This document shows, one piece after another, positions 1-8,541 of a stretch of DNA of 64,000 nucleotides; positions within the stretch are counted from its first letter, which is position 1; every line of letters begins with the position of its first letter. The position numbers and the translations under genes are program-made. Source of the stretch: Chitinophaga rhizosphaerae (GTDB lineage: Bacteria > Bacteroidota > Bacteroidia > Chitinophagales > Chitinophagaceae); contig NZ_RXLO01000004.1 of NCBI RefSeq assembly GCF_003958645.1, positions 434,001 to 498,000 of the forward strand, read 5' to 3'. The notes below the pieces were generated by a model. The model ran no database searches. It was not told where the DNA came from and saw nothing but the letters and a program-made list of their open reading frames with translations.

Positions 1-96
1 GAAGACGACGAGCTCCAGGCCGGGGACTTTCCTTTCAACGAGTTTCCGGCAGAATTTAAAGCCGACCATGCCGTTTCCGATGACGACGATTTTCAT
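1..96 (-). CDS. nirB: Nitrite reductase [NAD(P)H] large subunit, N-terminal fragment
   Basis: Only the first 32 codons are inside the window and the gene continues beyond the left edge. The visible N-terminus (MKIVVIGNGMVG, then FKFCRKLVE) is the opening strand and glycine loop of a Rossmann FAD-binding fold and closely resembles assimilatory nitrite reductase NirB. That enzyme uses NAD(P)H, FAD, an Fe-S cluster and siroheme to reduce nitrite to ammonia in the cytoplasm. The divergent neighbour is cobA, which makes the siroheme precursor, and this supports the call. Another FAD-dependent pyridine-nucleotide reductase cannot be excluded from 32 residues. Confidence 0.75.
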   Translation of the reverse strand, partial: MKIVVIGNGMVGFKFCRKLVERKVPGLELVVF

Positions 97-296
97 GGGA
101 GGAAGTTTGAAAGATTTACATTATAATATTTTCTATATAGACTTTGTTACGACCAATCAGCAATTTTTCAAGCAAAAACTATCGAAATAATCAAATTAAA
201 CAATGATTCATATCATGAATTTACGCTTCGATCTATTATTTTTATAGCGATTCACTTAATTTATGTCAGATAAATATTTTTATAATTTGTTTTGCC
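97..296. promoter_or_regulatory. Divergent nirB/cobA promoter region
   Basis: This AT-rich 200-bp spacer separates nirB (minus) from cobA (plus). It stands out in base composition from the GC-rich genes around it and must hold promoters for both directions. I could not assign a clean TAnnTTTG -7 box to either gene. The clearest element is the FNR/CRP-type palindrome at 203-216. Confidence 0.6.
203..216. promoter_or_regulatory. Candidate FNR/CRP-type operator
   Basis: The sequence ATGATTCATATCAT is an inverted repeat with the core TGAT-N4-ATCA, the spacing of FNR-box half-sites (TTGAT-N4-ATCAA). It lies 81 bp before cobA and 107 bp before nirB. The downstream regulator gene (1066-1770) keeps the Glu and Arg of the recognition helix that read a TGA core in CRP/FNR proteins. 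Binding itself is inferred. Confidence 0.6.
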
Positions 297-1091
297 ATGG
301 TACAACCGATGCTTAGTCTTGTGGGCGCCGGACCGGGGGATCCGGACCTCATCACCCTGAAAGCGATCAAAACCCTCCGCACCGCGGACGTCATATTATA
401 TGATGCGCTCGCCAGCGAAGCGCTCCTCCGCTACGCCCGCCCCGGCGCACTTTGCCGCTCCGTCGGCAAACGCGCCGGCCGCCACGCCGTTCCCCAGGAA
501 GAAATCAACCGCCTCATCGTTCATTACGCGCTGTCGCACGGCCATGTGGTCCGCCTCAAAGGCGGCGACCCCTTCCTTTTCGGGCGGGCCGAAGAAGAAA
601 TACGCGCCGCCCGCGAAGCGGGCATTCCCGTCTCCACCGTTCCAGGCATCACCAGCGCCGTAGCGGCCCCGGCTTCACAAGGCATTCCGCTCACGGCCCG
701 CGGCCTCCACGAATCCTGCTGGATCACCACCGGCACCACCCGCAGCGGGCACATCTCGGCAGACATCGCCCTGGCCGCACGATCTTCCGCCACCGTTGTG
801 GTGCTCATGGGCATGGGCCACCTCCGCGAAATCATGGACATCTTTTCCGCCAACGGCAAATCCGCCACCCCGGTTGCCATCATCCAGTCGGCCACCACGG
901 TCGAAGAACGCTGCATCACCGGCTGCGTCCACGATATCGCCGACGCCGCAGCGGAAGCAGGGATGGGAAGCCCGGCGGTCATCATCATCGGCGAAACCGT
1001 TCATCTGCACCCGACTTTATGGAGAGAATATGTTAATTTGACCCCCCAGATCAACGAGCCGCCACATGAAAACCGCCAAACAAGCCTGTAA
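297..1091 (+). CDS. cobA: Uroporphyrinogen-III C-methyltransferase
   Basis: SAM-dependent methylation of uroporphyrinogen III at C-2 and C-7 gives precorrin-2, the precursor of siroheme and cobalamin. The 264-residue protein has the family motifs: GAGPGDPDLITLKA near residues 10-23, a VRLKGGDPFLFGRAEEE stretch near 85-101, and PGITSAVAAPASQGIPLT near 117-133. No CysG-type dehydrogenase domain is fused, so it is a stand-alone SUMT. The ATG at 297 is used, though a start at 309 (MLSLVGAG) would leave all motifs intact. Its last 26 bases overlap the regulator that follows. Next to nirB, the likely job is siroheme supply for nitrite reduction. Confidence 0.93.
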   Translation: MVQPMLSLVGAGPGDPDLITLKAIKTLRTADVILYDALASEALLRYARPGALCRSVGKRAGRHAVPQEEINRLIVHYALSHGHVVRLKGGDPFLFGRAEEEIRAAREAGIPVSTVPGITSAVAAPASQGIPLTARGLHESCWITTGTTRSGHISADIALAARSSATVVVLMGMGHLREIMDIFSANGKSATPVAIIQSATTVEERCITGCVHDIADAAAEAGMGSPAVIIIGETVHLHPTLWREYVNLTPQINEPPHENRQTSL

Positions 1092-1770
1092 CATGGACAC
1101 CTGCCTGCTGTGCAAACTTTGCCTGCCGGCCTGGAAGCCTGCCGTAGCCACCCACAGAAAGAATTTCACCCTCAAAAAAGGCGAAATGCTCTTTTCCGAA
1201 GGCGATCCGGTGAACGGTATCTATTTCATTAATGAAGGAGGGATGAAAGTGCACAAGCAATGGGGCCGCGAGAAAGAATTGATCGTCCGCTTCGCGGGAG
1301 CAGGCGATATCGTAGGGCACCGCGGCATCGGGACAGACCTCGTCTACCCCGTTTCCGCCACCGCGCTGGAAACTTCCACCGTCTGCTATTTCGACCTGGA
1401 TTTCTTCCAAAGCACGCTGCAGGTCAACACGCCGCTATTATATGAACTGATGATGTTCTACGCCCGCGAACTGCAGGAATCTGAAAAACGCATGCGCAAC
1501 CTGGCACATATGCCCGTGAAAGGGCGCATCGCCGCCGCACTTCTACATCTCGAGAAAAAATTCGGTACGGAAAACGGGCACATCGATTTCCCCCTCACCC
1601 GGCAAGACATCGCCTCTTATACCGGCACCACGTACGAAACGGCCTGGCGCATGCTGCAGGAACTGGCGAAAGAAGGGATGATTTCGCTGGAAGTCAAACG
1701 CTACGCCGTGCTGGACCAGGAGGCGGTGCGGACCTACATCCTCTCGCAGGAAGCAGGTGAAATTCCCTGA
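1066..1770 (+). CDS. Crp/Fnr-family transcription regulator with four N-terminal cysteines
   Basis: This 234-residue protein has a cyclic-nucleotide-like beta-roll (about 35-125), a dimerisation helix and a C-terminal winged HTH (about 150-225). The N-terminus carries Cys8, Cys13, Cys16 and Cys19 in a Cx4Cx2Cx2C pattern, which would fit a redox or Fe-S ligand set. E. coli FNR instead uses three N-terminal cysteines and one in the core. Recognition-helix residues Glu191 and Arg195 (ETAWR) match the TGA-reading residues of CRP and FNR. The gene overlaps the end of cobA, so the pair is probably co-transcribed. It is a good candidate to regulate nirB and cobA through the palindrome at 203-216. 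A start at 1093 would delete Cys8 only. Confidence 0.88.
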   Translation: MKTAKQACNMDTCLLCKLCLPAWKPAVATHRKNFTLKKGEMLFSEGDPVNGIYFINEGGMKVHKQWGREKELIVRFAGAGDIVGHRGIGTDLVYPVSATALETSTVCYFDLDFFQSTLQVNTPLLYELMMFYARELQESEKRMRNLAHMPVKGRIAAALLHLEKKFGTENGHIDFPLTRQDIASYTGTTYETAWRMLQELAKEGMISLEVKRYAVLDQEAVRTYILSQEAGEIP

Positions 1771-1778
1771 AAAAGGAA

Positions 1779-1801
1779 AGGCACTCCTTCCCGGAGCGCC
1801 T
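1779..1801. terminator. Convergent-gene terminator hairpin
   Basis: A 9-bp stem (AGGCACTCC with GGAGCGCCT, one mismatch) and a 5-nt loop lie between the converging genes that end at 1770 and 1830. There is no long T-run on the plus side. Confidence 0.45.
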
Positions 1802-1829
1802 CTCGCTATACTCAAACTAACCAGACAGA

Positions 1830-2465
1830 TTAAACCGGTACTTTCACCGCCAGCGTGCCTTCCGCTTCATTCAGCTCGAAAGTGCCACCCTGCAATTCGG
1901 CGAGGTACCCGATGAGCCGGCACATCCGCTGGTCCAGCGCCGGGCGGCCAGGCGCGGGCAATGTGCCCGTCAGCTCGAAATATTCGCCGTTCACCGAAAA
2001 CCTCAGTTCCGGCGTTGCGCCCGGGGCCGCGTTGCGGTTCAGGCACCAGGCCACGTTCAGCACCGTTTGGCGAAGCAACTGCTCGTCTGCGAACGCGATC
2101 TCCCGATCGTCGTTCATATCGAAGGCAACGCGCGTCGGGAAAATATGCGCATACCGCTCATCTTCCACCAACTGCTCCAGCATAGGTACAATATTAAAAT
2201 GACTGCGATGGATGACCTGCGACGCGTTCAGCATGTCCTGTATCACTTTTACGTTCTGCAGCTGAAATTCCAGCTCCATGACCTGCAACTTGATGGAGCC
2301 CGCCTGCCGGCTGATGCGCCCGCCGGAGTCAGGCTTGGCGGCATACATTTCAATCAGCTCCACACTGCTCAAAATAGCCGACAGCATACTCCGCAGCTCA
2401 TGAAACACATCGTTGATTAACCATTTATCGGCCGGGAGGTCGCGTATTCCGGTGGAAGATTTCAT
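1830..2465 (-). CDS. Histidine-kinase-like phosphotransfer protein lacking an ATP site
   Basis: The 211-residue protein has an H-box, NDVFHELRSMLSAI, with His22 as the possible phospho-acceptor, and a long helix matching the second DHp helix. The C-terminal half resembles a GHKL fold, but the N-box and the DxGxG and GLGL motifs needed to bind ATP are missing. The architecture recalls DHp-plus-degenerate-ATPase phosphotransferases such as ChpT or Spo0B; that comparison is inference. The ATG at 2465 is preferred over 2498 because AAGGGG lies about seven bases before it. It converges on the Fnr-type regulator and lies downstream of the exopolysaccharide operon. Confidence 0.6.
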   Translation of the reverse strand: MKSSTGIRDLPADKWLINDVFHELRSMLSAILSSVELIEMYAAKPDSGGRISRQAGSIKLQVMELEFQLQNVKVIQDMLNASQVIHRSHFNIVPMLEQLVEDERYAHIFPTRVAFDMNDDREIAFADEQLLRQTVLNVAWCLNRNAAPGATPELRFSVNGEYFELTGTLPAPGRPALDQRMCRLIGYLAELQGGTFELNEAEGTLAVKVPV

Positions 2466-2593
2466 TGTTAGCCCCTTGGTTTTTGTAGTCAGTTTCAAAA
2501 TAAAGATACCTGCGGCAGCAGCGGTTTTTATGCCCTACTTGATACAAATTAATGTTTTTCCTGAAAAGAAAAACGATATCTGCGCGTTAAAGA

Positions 2594-3295
2594 TTATAAC
2601 AAAGCATTTCTTAAATTGTTGACAGCCAACATTTTCTCTAACACTTTCCGGAAATTGAACTGCGTGAGCGCCTGCAAATGGCGCTGATGATGCAAATCCG
2701 TTCCCGCGAAATCGAGCAATCCTTCTTCCGCCAGTTGCAAGGCCGCCGCCTGCACCCGGCTTCCGTAATAACCGGTAAACGACAGCAAGTTGGCCTGCAG
2801 CCGCACGCCGGTGGCATGTACTTCGCGATACACATCGAAATCCTTGTGCAGGTAATGGTAACGCTCCGGATGGGCGAGCACGGGCTCGTATCCGGCCATT
2901 TTCATATTGAAGAACGTATTCCGGAAGCCGGCCGGCAAGCCCACCCACGAAAACTCTACCAGCACGAGGTTCCCGCCGATCGTCATCAGCGGCTCGCGGT
3001 CTTCGAGGAGCGATTCGAAATAATCGTCCATCAGGTATTCCGCACCGGCGTCCATTTCCACAGGAATGCCGGCTTTATGCACCGCTTCCCGCACTTCGTC
3101 CAGCTTCGGGTTGATCGTGTCTGCCCCGTTATTGTACACCCCGCACATGATGTGGGGCGTAGTCGTAAGATGGGTGTAGCCCAGTTCCGATAGCTGCCGG
3201 ATGAACGCCAGGGCGGTTTCAAGGTCTTGCACGCCATCGTCCAGCCCGGGCAGCAAATGGGAGTGGATATCGTGCTTCAATACGTCAAAATGCAT
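2594..3295 (-). CDS. PHP-type tyrosine-protein phosphatase (CpsB/YwqE-like)
   Basis: This 233-residue protein shows the PHP metal-binding signature HDIHSHLLPGLDDG near its start, TTPHIM, a mid-protein Glu/His pair (AHPERYHYL) and a closing GTDLHH. These match the CpsB/YwqE phosphatases, which use a Mn cluster to dephosphorylate bacterial tyrosine kinases. It is the last gene of the exopolysaccharide operon and overlaps the priming transferase by 11 bp. Its expected substrate is the Wzc-type kinase at 19899-22250. It therefore replaces the low-molecular-weight phosphatase Wzb of enteric bacteria. Confidence 0.9.
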   Translation of the reverse strand: MHFDVLKHDIHSHLLPGLDDGVQDLETALAFIRQLSELGYTHLTTTPHIMCGVYNNGADTINPKLDEVREAVHKAGIPVEMDAGAEYLMDDYFESLLEDREPLMTIGGNLVLVEFSWVGLPAGFRNTFFNMKMAGYEPVLAHPERYHYLHKDFDVYREVHATGVRLQANLLSFTGYYGSRVQAAALQLAEEGLLDFAGTDLHHQRHLQALTQFNFRKVLEKMLAVNNLRNALL

Positions 3296-4670
3296 TCTTT
3301 TCTCCTTTCAATGTGTTTGCCACGGTTAAAAATATGATGCGGAGGTCCAGGTAAACAGACCAGTTTTCCATGTACCAAATATCATGCTCCACACGCTTGC
3401 GCAGGTGCACATCTTCCGTGATCTCGCCCCGGTAACCGTTCACCTGCGCCCACCCGGTGATGCCGGGCTTCAGGAAGTGGCGGACCATATACTGTTTGAT
3501 GATCGAGGAATATTCTTCGGTATGCTTCAGCATGTGCGGGCGCGGCCCCACCACCGACATATCGCCCAGCAGCACGTTGAAGAACTGCGGCATTTCGTCG
3601 AGGTTCGTTTTCCGGAGGATGCGGCCGATGCGGGTAAACCGCTTGTCGTTGCGCGTGGCCTGCTTCGAGTTGGCATCGTTGTTCACGTACATGCTGCGCA
3701 TTTTGAGGCATCGGAACGTTTTATTATTACGCCCAGTGCGGTGCTGCACAAAAAATACCGGTCCTTTCGACTCCAGCCTGATCAGCAGCGCCAGCAAGGG
3801 AATGAGCCAACTGAGCAGGAACAGGCAGACCAGCGAACTGAAGACCAGGTCGAAAATGCGCTTGCGAATGCGGTTGGCGATATCGTCCAGCGGTTCGGAA
3901 CGCAGGCTGATGATGGGGATGTTGTTGAAATAGTCGACATGGATCTGCCGGTTCACGAACATCTTAAAATCCGGGACGAACCGGAAATGGATGAAATGCT
4001 GTTCCGCCTCGTACGCCAGCGTGTAGAGATACGGGAACTGTTCGGGGGAAAGCGTGGAATAAATTTCGCGGATATTGTTTTCCCGCGCGTAGGGCACGCA
4101 ATCCTGCAGGTTCCCGATCACCGGGAAGAACGACAGTTCCTGCACCTTGCTGTATTCTTCGAAATACCCTTCGAAACGGAGATTGCTTTTTTCGGCCAGC
4201 AGGTTGTTCGCCAGTTTTTTCGACATTTCGTTATAGCCGAGGATCACCATTTTCCGCTCGATCCCTTTCCTGCGGCGGATATGATTCGTTATCCAGTAAA
4301 ACAGCAGCCGGTCCAGCACCACCGTGGCGATGAAGAGCGAGCAATACATCAATACGAAAAACCGGCTGTAAAGATGTTGATACAGGAACAGGAACCCCAG
4401 CAGGATGAGCAAATACATCAACACCGATTTCGCCGTCTTCCGCGCCATTTTCTCATACGACAGCGTACTGCTCATGGAATGCAGTCCCGAAGTATACAGG
4501 GCAATTACCCAGGCGATGTTCGACACCAGCAGGAAAGCGTCTGCCCCCTGGTGCGTTTGCAGGTCGTATTGCCGCAATCCCATCCCGGCAAGGAAGAAGA
4601 GCCCGTTGAGGCAAATGAAATCCAGGACGAAAATCTGGATGAGGAATATTTTCAGATACCGGTTCAGCAT
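3285..4670 (-). CDS. Undecaprenyl-phosphate sugar phosphotransferase (WcaJ-like priming enzyme)
   Basis: This 461-residue membrane enzyme transfers a sugar-1-phosphate, probably glucose-1-phosphate, to undecaprenyl phosphate and so starts each repeat unit. The N-terminus has several hydrophobic helices (about 8-140). A CoA-binding-like domain follows, with GYNEMSKKL near 165. The C-terminal bacterial sugar-transferase domain (about 268-461) includes a membrane-associated helix, QHRTGRNNKTFRCLKMRSM, KTNLDEMPQFFNVLLGDMS and VGPRP. The long multi-helix form is the WcaJ/WbaP type. The gene lies 2 bp from the WcaI-like gene and overlaps the phosphatase. Confidence 0.93.
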   Translation of the reverse strand: MLNRYLKIFLIQIFVLDFICLNGLFFLAGMGLRQYDLQTHQGADAFLLVSNIAWVIALYTSGLHSMSSTLSYEKMARKTAKSVLMYLLILLGFLFLYQHLYSRFFVLMYCSLFIATVVLDRLLFYWITNHIRRRKGIERKMVILGYNEMSKKLANNLLAEKSNLRFEGYFEEYSKVQELSFFPVIGNLQDCVPYARENNIREIYSTLSPEQFPYLYTLAYEAEQHFIHFRFVPDFKMFVNRQIHVDYFNNIPIISLRSEPLDDIANRIRKRIFDLVFSSLVCLFLLSWLIPLLALLIRLESKGPVFFVQHRTGRNNKTFRCLKMRSMYVNNDANSKQATRNDKRFTRIGRILRKTNLDEMPQFFNVLLGDMSVVGPRPHMLKHTEEYSSIIKQYMVRHFLKPGITGWAQVNGYRGEITEDVHLRKRVEHDIWYMENWSVYLDLRIIFLTVANTLKGEKNAF

Positions 4671-4672
4671 GA

Positions 4673-5908
4673 CTAATTTTTTAAAACATTGGCTTCAAAT
4701 CGGCCCATTACTTTATCGATGGACAAATACTCCACGGCGTACGACCTGGCGTTGCCGCGCATGCCGGCATGGTCTTCCGACACGGCCTTCCGGATCCCGG
4801 CATTGAGGGCTTCCTGGTTTTCGGCCGGCACGATGATCCCCAGCTGGTAATGCTGCACCACGTCGTACAAACTCGATCCGGGATTGGCCGTTACGAGCGA
4901 CAGTCCGCCTACGGCCAGGATGGCGGTGAGTTTGGAGGGCATCACGAGATCGGACGCGCCGGATTTCTGGATTACGAGGTGCAGATCGGCCATATTGAGA
5001 AAACGGTTGAACTGTTCGAACGGCTGGAGCGGTAAAAAGTGAACGCGCTTCAACCCCATGGAGAGGGCTTTCCCGTGCAGCTTTTCCCGGTACGGGCCGG
5101 AGCCGCAGATGACGAACTGCACATCTTCCCTGTCTTCCAGCGAAGCGGCGGCGTGCAAAATGGATTCCAGGCCCTGTTTTTCGCCGATCGCGCCGGAATA
5201 CAGCACCACTTTATCATCCGGCCGAAAACCGAATGCTTCCTTCAGCGCCATTCTCCCGGGCAAAGGATGAAATTTGTCCACATCCGCCCAATTGGGGAAC
5301 AGTTCGATTCGCCGGTCCAGCTTGCCGCTGATCTGCCGGATCATGCCGTCGGAAATGCTGGACACGCAGTCCGATTCCCGGAGGATGAACTTTTCGAGTT
5401 TCAGCATGGCGTTGATCATTTTGCCGCTGCGGATCATATTGAGATCGCGGGCGGCGTCGATCTGCAAATCCTGGATATGGTACAGCGCCTCCGCGCCGCG
5501 GAATTTTTTATACAGCAGCGCCAGCAATCCCAGGTGGAACGAGGGCACTACGCTCATGACGTAATCGTATTTCTTCGCCGGCAGGATGCGCAACAGCTGT
5601 GCAAAGGCGGCCATGGCAAAGGTGACGTCCATCATCATGCGCTTTTTGCCGCTGGGGTTTGCCGGCACGTACTGCGGACAGCGGTACACGGTCAGTTTTC
5701 CGTTGTGAGAAGTTTCCCTGCGGAACCACCGGGCTTTCCGGGCGTAGGGTTCCTGCACTTTCCATTGCGGATAATACGGATAGGTGGTGATCACGGTGCA
5801 TTCATACCCGTTGTTCACCAGCCAGCCGATCATCTCGCCGTTGAATTTCCCGATGCCGGTGGGCTCGGGCGCATAATTTCCTCCTATGAGCAACAATCTT
5901 TTGGGCAT
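4673..5908 (-). CDS. WcaI-like GT4 glycosyltransferase
   Basis: The 411-residue cytoplasmic enzyme begins with GGNYAPEPTGIGKFNGEM, typical of the colanic acid glycosyltransferase WcaI (probable fucosyltransferase). The C-terminal Rossmann half carries VLYSGAIGEKQGLESIL, the donor-binding segment of GT-B enzymes. It probably adds one sugar, plausibly fucose, to the lipid-linked repeat unit. The neighbours (WcaF-like acetyltransferase and WcaJ-like priming enzyme) keep a colanic-acid-like order. The exact sugar specificity cannot be read from the sequence. Confidence 0.85.
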   Translation of the reverse strand: MPKRLLLIGGNYAPEPTGIGKFNGEMIGWLVNNGYECTVITTYPYYPQWKVQEPYARKARWFRRETSHNGKLTVYRCPQYVPANPSGKKRMMMDVTFAMAAFAQLLRILPAKKYDYVMSVVPSFHLGLLALLYKKFRGAEALYHIQDLQIDAARDLNMIRSGKMINAMLKLEKFILRESDCVSSISDGMIRQISGKLDRRIELFPNWADVDKFHPLPGRMALKEAFGFRPDDKVVLYSGAIGEKQGLESILHAAASLEDREDVQFVICGSGPYREKLHGKALSMGLKRVHFLPLQPFEQFNRFLNMADLHLVIQKSGASDLVMPSKLTAILAVGGLSLVTANPGSSLYDVVQHYQLGIIVPAENQEALNAGIRKAVSEDHAGMRGNARSYAVEYLSIDKVMGRFEANVLKN

Positions 5909-5914
5909 GTCTTT

Positions 5915-6490
5915 CTATTTTTTCATCACACGATCGCGGACGTACTGCGCCGGGTTCCCCGCATGGATCTCCCAGGGCGCTATGCTGCGGGAGGCCACGG
6001 AATTCACGGTAAGGATGGCGTGACTGCCGAGCCTGACGCCCGGGCAAACCACCGATCTTGCGCCCACCCAGGCGCCGTCTTCCAGGTCGATGCGGCCGAG
6101 GCGGTACGGGAAATCATGTGCAGTGTAGTCGTGATTGCCCGTCAACAGCAGGGCGCCCTGCGAAATGCAGACGTTGCTGCCGATGGCCACGTTTTCCAGG
6201 TTATCGATCCACACATCCTCACCGATCCATACATGATCGCCGATGGCCAGCCGCCAGGGGTTCTTGATCCGCACTTTCGTCTTGATCACCAGCCCGCGCC
6301 CCACTTTTGCGCCGAACATCCGCAGCAGCTTTGCCTTGAAGCCGTACGGCCAGGGGAGCGCGCTGTAGAAGATCCAGTAGTTCACGAAATACCAGGTCAG
6401 CACTTTCCATTTAGGGCCGGCTACATAATCACCGGTCCGGAACTTCGACAGGTCTGACTTTACGGCTTCAGATCGCGATGTTGTAATCAT
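5915..6490 (-). CDS. WcaF-like colanic acid biosynthesis acetyltransferase
   Basis: This 191-residue left-handed beta-helix protein has hexapeptide repeats from about residue 90 (IGDHVWIGEDVWIDN, VAIGSNVCISQGA) and the catalytic-type His in LLTGNHDY. It ends with the usual HAGNPAQYVRDR coil. It should O-acetylate a sugar of the exopolysaccharide repeat using acetyl-CoA. Its start overlaps the upstream glycosyltransferase by 23 bp, so translation is probably coupled. Confidence 0.85.
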   Translation of the reverse strand: MITTSRSEAVKSDLSKFRTGDYVAGPKWKVLTWYFVNYWIFYSALPWPYGFKAKLLRMFGAKVGRGLVIKTKVRIKNPWRLAIGDHVWIGEDVWIDNLENVAIGSNVCISQGALLLTGNHDYTAHDFPYRLGRIDLEDGAWVGARSVVCPGVRLGSHAILTVNSVASRSIAPWEIHAGNPAQYVRDRVMKK

Positions 6491-7373
6491 TTTTCAAAAT
6501 TTCTTTCAGTTTGGCCGCACTGGTGTCTCCCGCCAGCTTGGCTTCGAATTCCTTCACATTCACATCTACCAGCAACCGGTACCAGTATCCCTGCATGAAA
6601 TGGAATATAAACCCGCGATACCCGTCGAGGAACCCGAGCCGCACGAAATAACGGTAGCAGAAATACAGGAGCGCACGGCCGCCCGGCGGAATGGCGGCAT
6701 AAACCCTTTCCTTCAAAAACCGCTTCCGGCGGGCCTGTCCGTTGGTAGACCCCAACAGCCGCTGGTCCATATCCATGAATCGGTATTTGATATTGAGGAG
6801 GTCGATCATTTCCTTGACGGCGTAATTATTATGCTTGTTCACCCACCAGTGGATGGAATTGAGGTTATGGTCGACCATGTGTTCCTTCAGCATGTGGGTT
6901 TCGCCGCTGTTGACGACGATGTGCTCGTCCATCCACCGCTGTTCCACGCTGGCCTGGCCGTTTCGCCAGACGCGCAGCAGCACGTGGGGATAAAACCCGC
7001 CGTAGCGGATCCATTTGTCTTTGAACAGGACTTTCCGGCGGATGTACAGCCCGGTGATGTTTTGCGGCATGGTATCCAGCCGCTCGCGGATTTCGCTGAC
7101 GAGCGCGGGCTCGAGGTATTCGTCTGCATCCAGGCGCATCACCCAGTCGGCTTTGATGCCGCAATTGTCCATGCCCCACTGGCATTGTTCGGCGTGGTTG
7201 GTCCATTTCCGCTGTACCACTTTGGCGCCAAAGCGTTCCGCGATGGCAAGGGTATCGTCTGTGGAATAGGAATCCACGATATGGATCTCCGACGCCAGCG
7301 GCCGTATATTTTCAAGACAGCGCGCCAGGTGAAGCGACTCGTTATAGGTCAATATGATAACGGCGAGGTTCAT
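6468..7373 (-). CDS. GT2-family glycosyltransferase
   Basis: The 301-residue protein starts with LAVIILTYNESLHLARCL and carries the metal-binding MRLDADEY motif near residues 99-106, so it is a GT-A fold inverting transferase. Its overall form, with SYSTDDTLAIAERFGAKV and a basic C-terminal part, resembles the WaaE/KdtX-like branch of GT2. It overlaps both neighbours (4 bp upstream, 23 bp downstream) inside the exopolysaccharide operon. It probably adds a sugar on the cytoplasmic side of the membrane; the donor is unknown. Confidence 0.88.
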   Translation of the reverse strand: MNLAVIILTYNESLHLARCLENIRPLASEIHIVDSYSTDDTLAIAERFGAKVVQRKWTNHAEQCQWGMDNCGIKADWVMRLDADEYLEPALVSEIRERLDTMPQNITGLYIRRKVLFKDKWIRYGGFYPHVLLRVWRNGQASVEQRWMDEHIVVNSGETHMLKEHMVDHNLNSIHWWVNKHNNYAVKEMIDLLNIKYRFMDMDQRLLGSTNGQARRKRFLKERVYAAIPPGGRALLYFCYRYFVRLGFLDGYRGFIFHFMQGYWYRLLVDVNVKEFEAKLAGDTSAAKLKEILKNDYNIAI

Positions 7374-8533
7374 ACGGCTGCACGTTTTAAGGGAAGGCTG
7401 CCTACGTTGCGGTACATTTCCGCATAGTCGGCGGCCAGTTTTTCTTCATTGAAATCTGTCCGGATGATGGGCATGGCTTCGCGGCGGATGCGCTGGCGCT
7501 CGTTTCCTGCGCGGTACGCCTCCGTAAGCCGGGCGCGCACATCGTTGATAGCCAGGGTGGTTACCCAGCCCAGGTGCTTCTCTTTCACATAGCGGCTCAG
7601 GCCCACGTGTTCGCTCACCAGTACCGGCGTCCCTACAGCCAGCGACTCGATCACCACTACCGCGAAATTTTCGTTGTGGGACGTCAGCGCGAAAAGGTCC
7701 ACGTCCGCCAGGAATTCAAACTTCGCTTCCCCTTTCTTCCATCCCGCCCATTCCACTTTATCTTCCAACTTTTCTTCCGTGATCAGGGAACGCAGATCCG
7801 CTTCATAAGCCGCATCTCCCGCCCCCGCGATCTTCAGCCGGAACGGGAATTCCACGCCGGCCAGCGCACGGATGAGGATATCGAGGCCCTTTTTCGGGTC
7901 CACGCGCGACAGGAACCCGATGGTAAACTCCCGGTTTTCGGGCTGCGGAGCCGCTAACCCGGGCATGAACGGCAGGTCCACGATGTTGTGGATGAGGCCG
8001 CCGCGCCAGTTGGTATTGATTTTCAGGCAGTCGTTCCATTCCACGTCAGACGTCACGTGCAGAAACGTGCGCGAAAGCAGGTGTTTGCCGACGGCGTGAT
8101 GGAGCAGTTTCTTCTTGAACTGGTTTTTACTTTGGAAAACGTAATCGCACAGCATGCCGCGGGGGCTCAGCACGGGTTTGATGCCTTTGATCGCGCAGAT
8201 GGCGGAAACCCCCATGATGAGGAAGTTCCACCAGGAATGGATGTGCACCGCATCGTATTCCTTCACCGTGTGCCACACCGCTTTCCAGAGCGCGGGCGAA
8301 ACATGCGTATGGTCTTTGGTGATGCGGCGGAAGAATTGCACGCGCACCCCGTCCATCATCACGGGCCGGTCGAGCGGCATATCCAGTTCATCGGGCCCGT
8401 TGGCGGTGGTGGTATAGACGGTCACCGTGTGCCCGATCTGCACGAGGCTTTCGGCCAGCCGTGCCACGGAAACGATGGGCCCGCCATAGATATAAGCGGG
8501 TTTGTAACTTGGAACGATAAACAGTATGTTCAT
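7370..8533 (-). CDS. GT4-family glycosyltransferase
   Basis: This 387-residue GT-B enzyme begins with the acceptor-domain motif FIVPSYKPAYIYGGPIVSV. Its donor domain contains IGFLSRVDPKKGLDILIRAL and, near the end, the retaining-transferase E-x7-E region within SHNENFAVVVIESLAVGTPVL. The final ATGA overlaps the next gene by 4 bp. It works on the lipid-linked repeat unit of the exopolysaccharide. The sugar donor cannot be assigned. Confidence 0.9.
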   Translation of the reverse strand: MNILFIVPSYKPAYIYGGPIVSVARLAESLVQIGHTVTVYTTTANGPDELDMPLDRPVMMDGVRVQFFRRITKDHTHVSPALWKAVWHTVKEYDAVHIHSWWNFLIMGVSAICAIKGIKPVLSPRGMLCDYVFQSKNQFKKKLLHHAVGKHLLSRTFLHVTSDVEWNDCLKINTNWRGGLIHNIVDLPFMPGLAAPQPENREFTIGFLSRVDPKKGLDILIRALAGVEFPFRLKIAGAGDAAYEADLRSLITEEKLEDKVEWAGWKKGEAKFEFLADVDLFALTSHNENFAVVVIESLAVGTPVLVSEHVGLSRYVKEKHLGWVTTLAINDVRARLTEAYRAGNERQRIRREAMPIIRTDFNEEKLAADYAEMYRNVGSLPLKRAAV

Positions 8534-8541
8534 GTCGTTTT

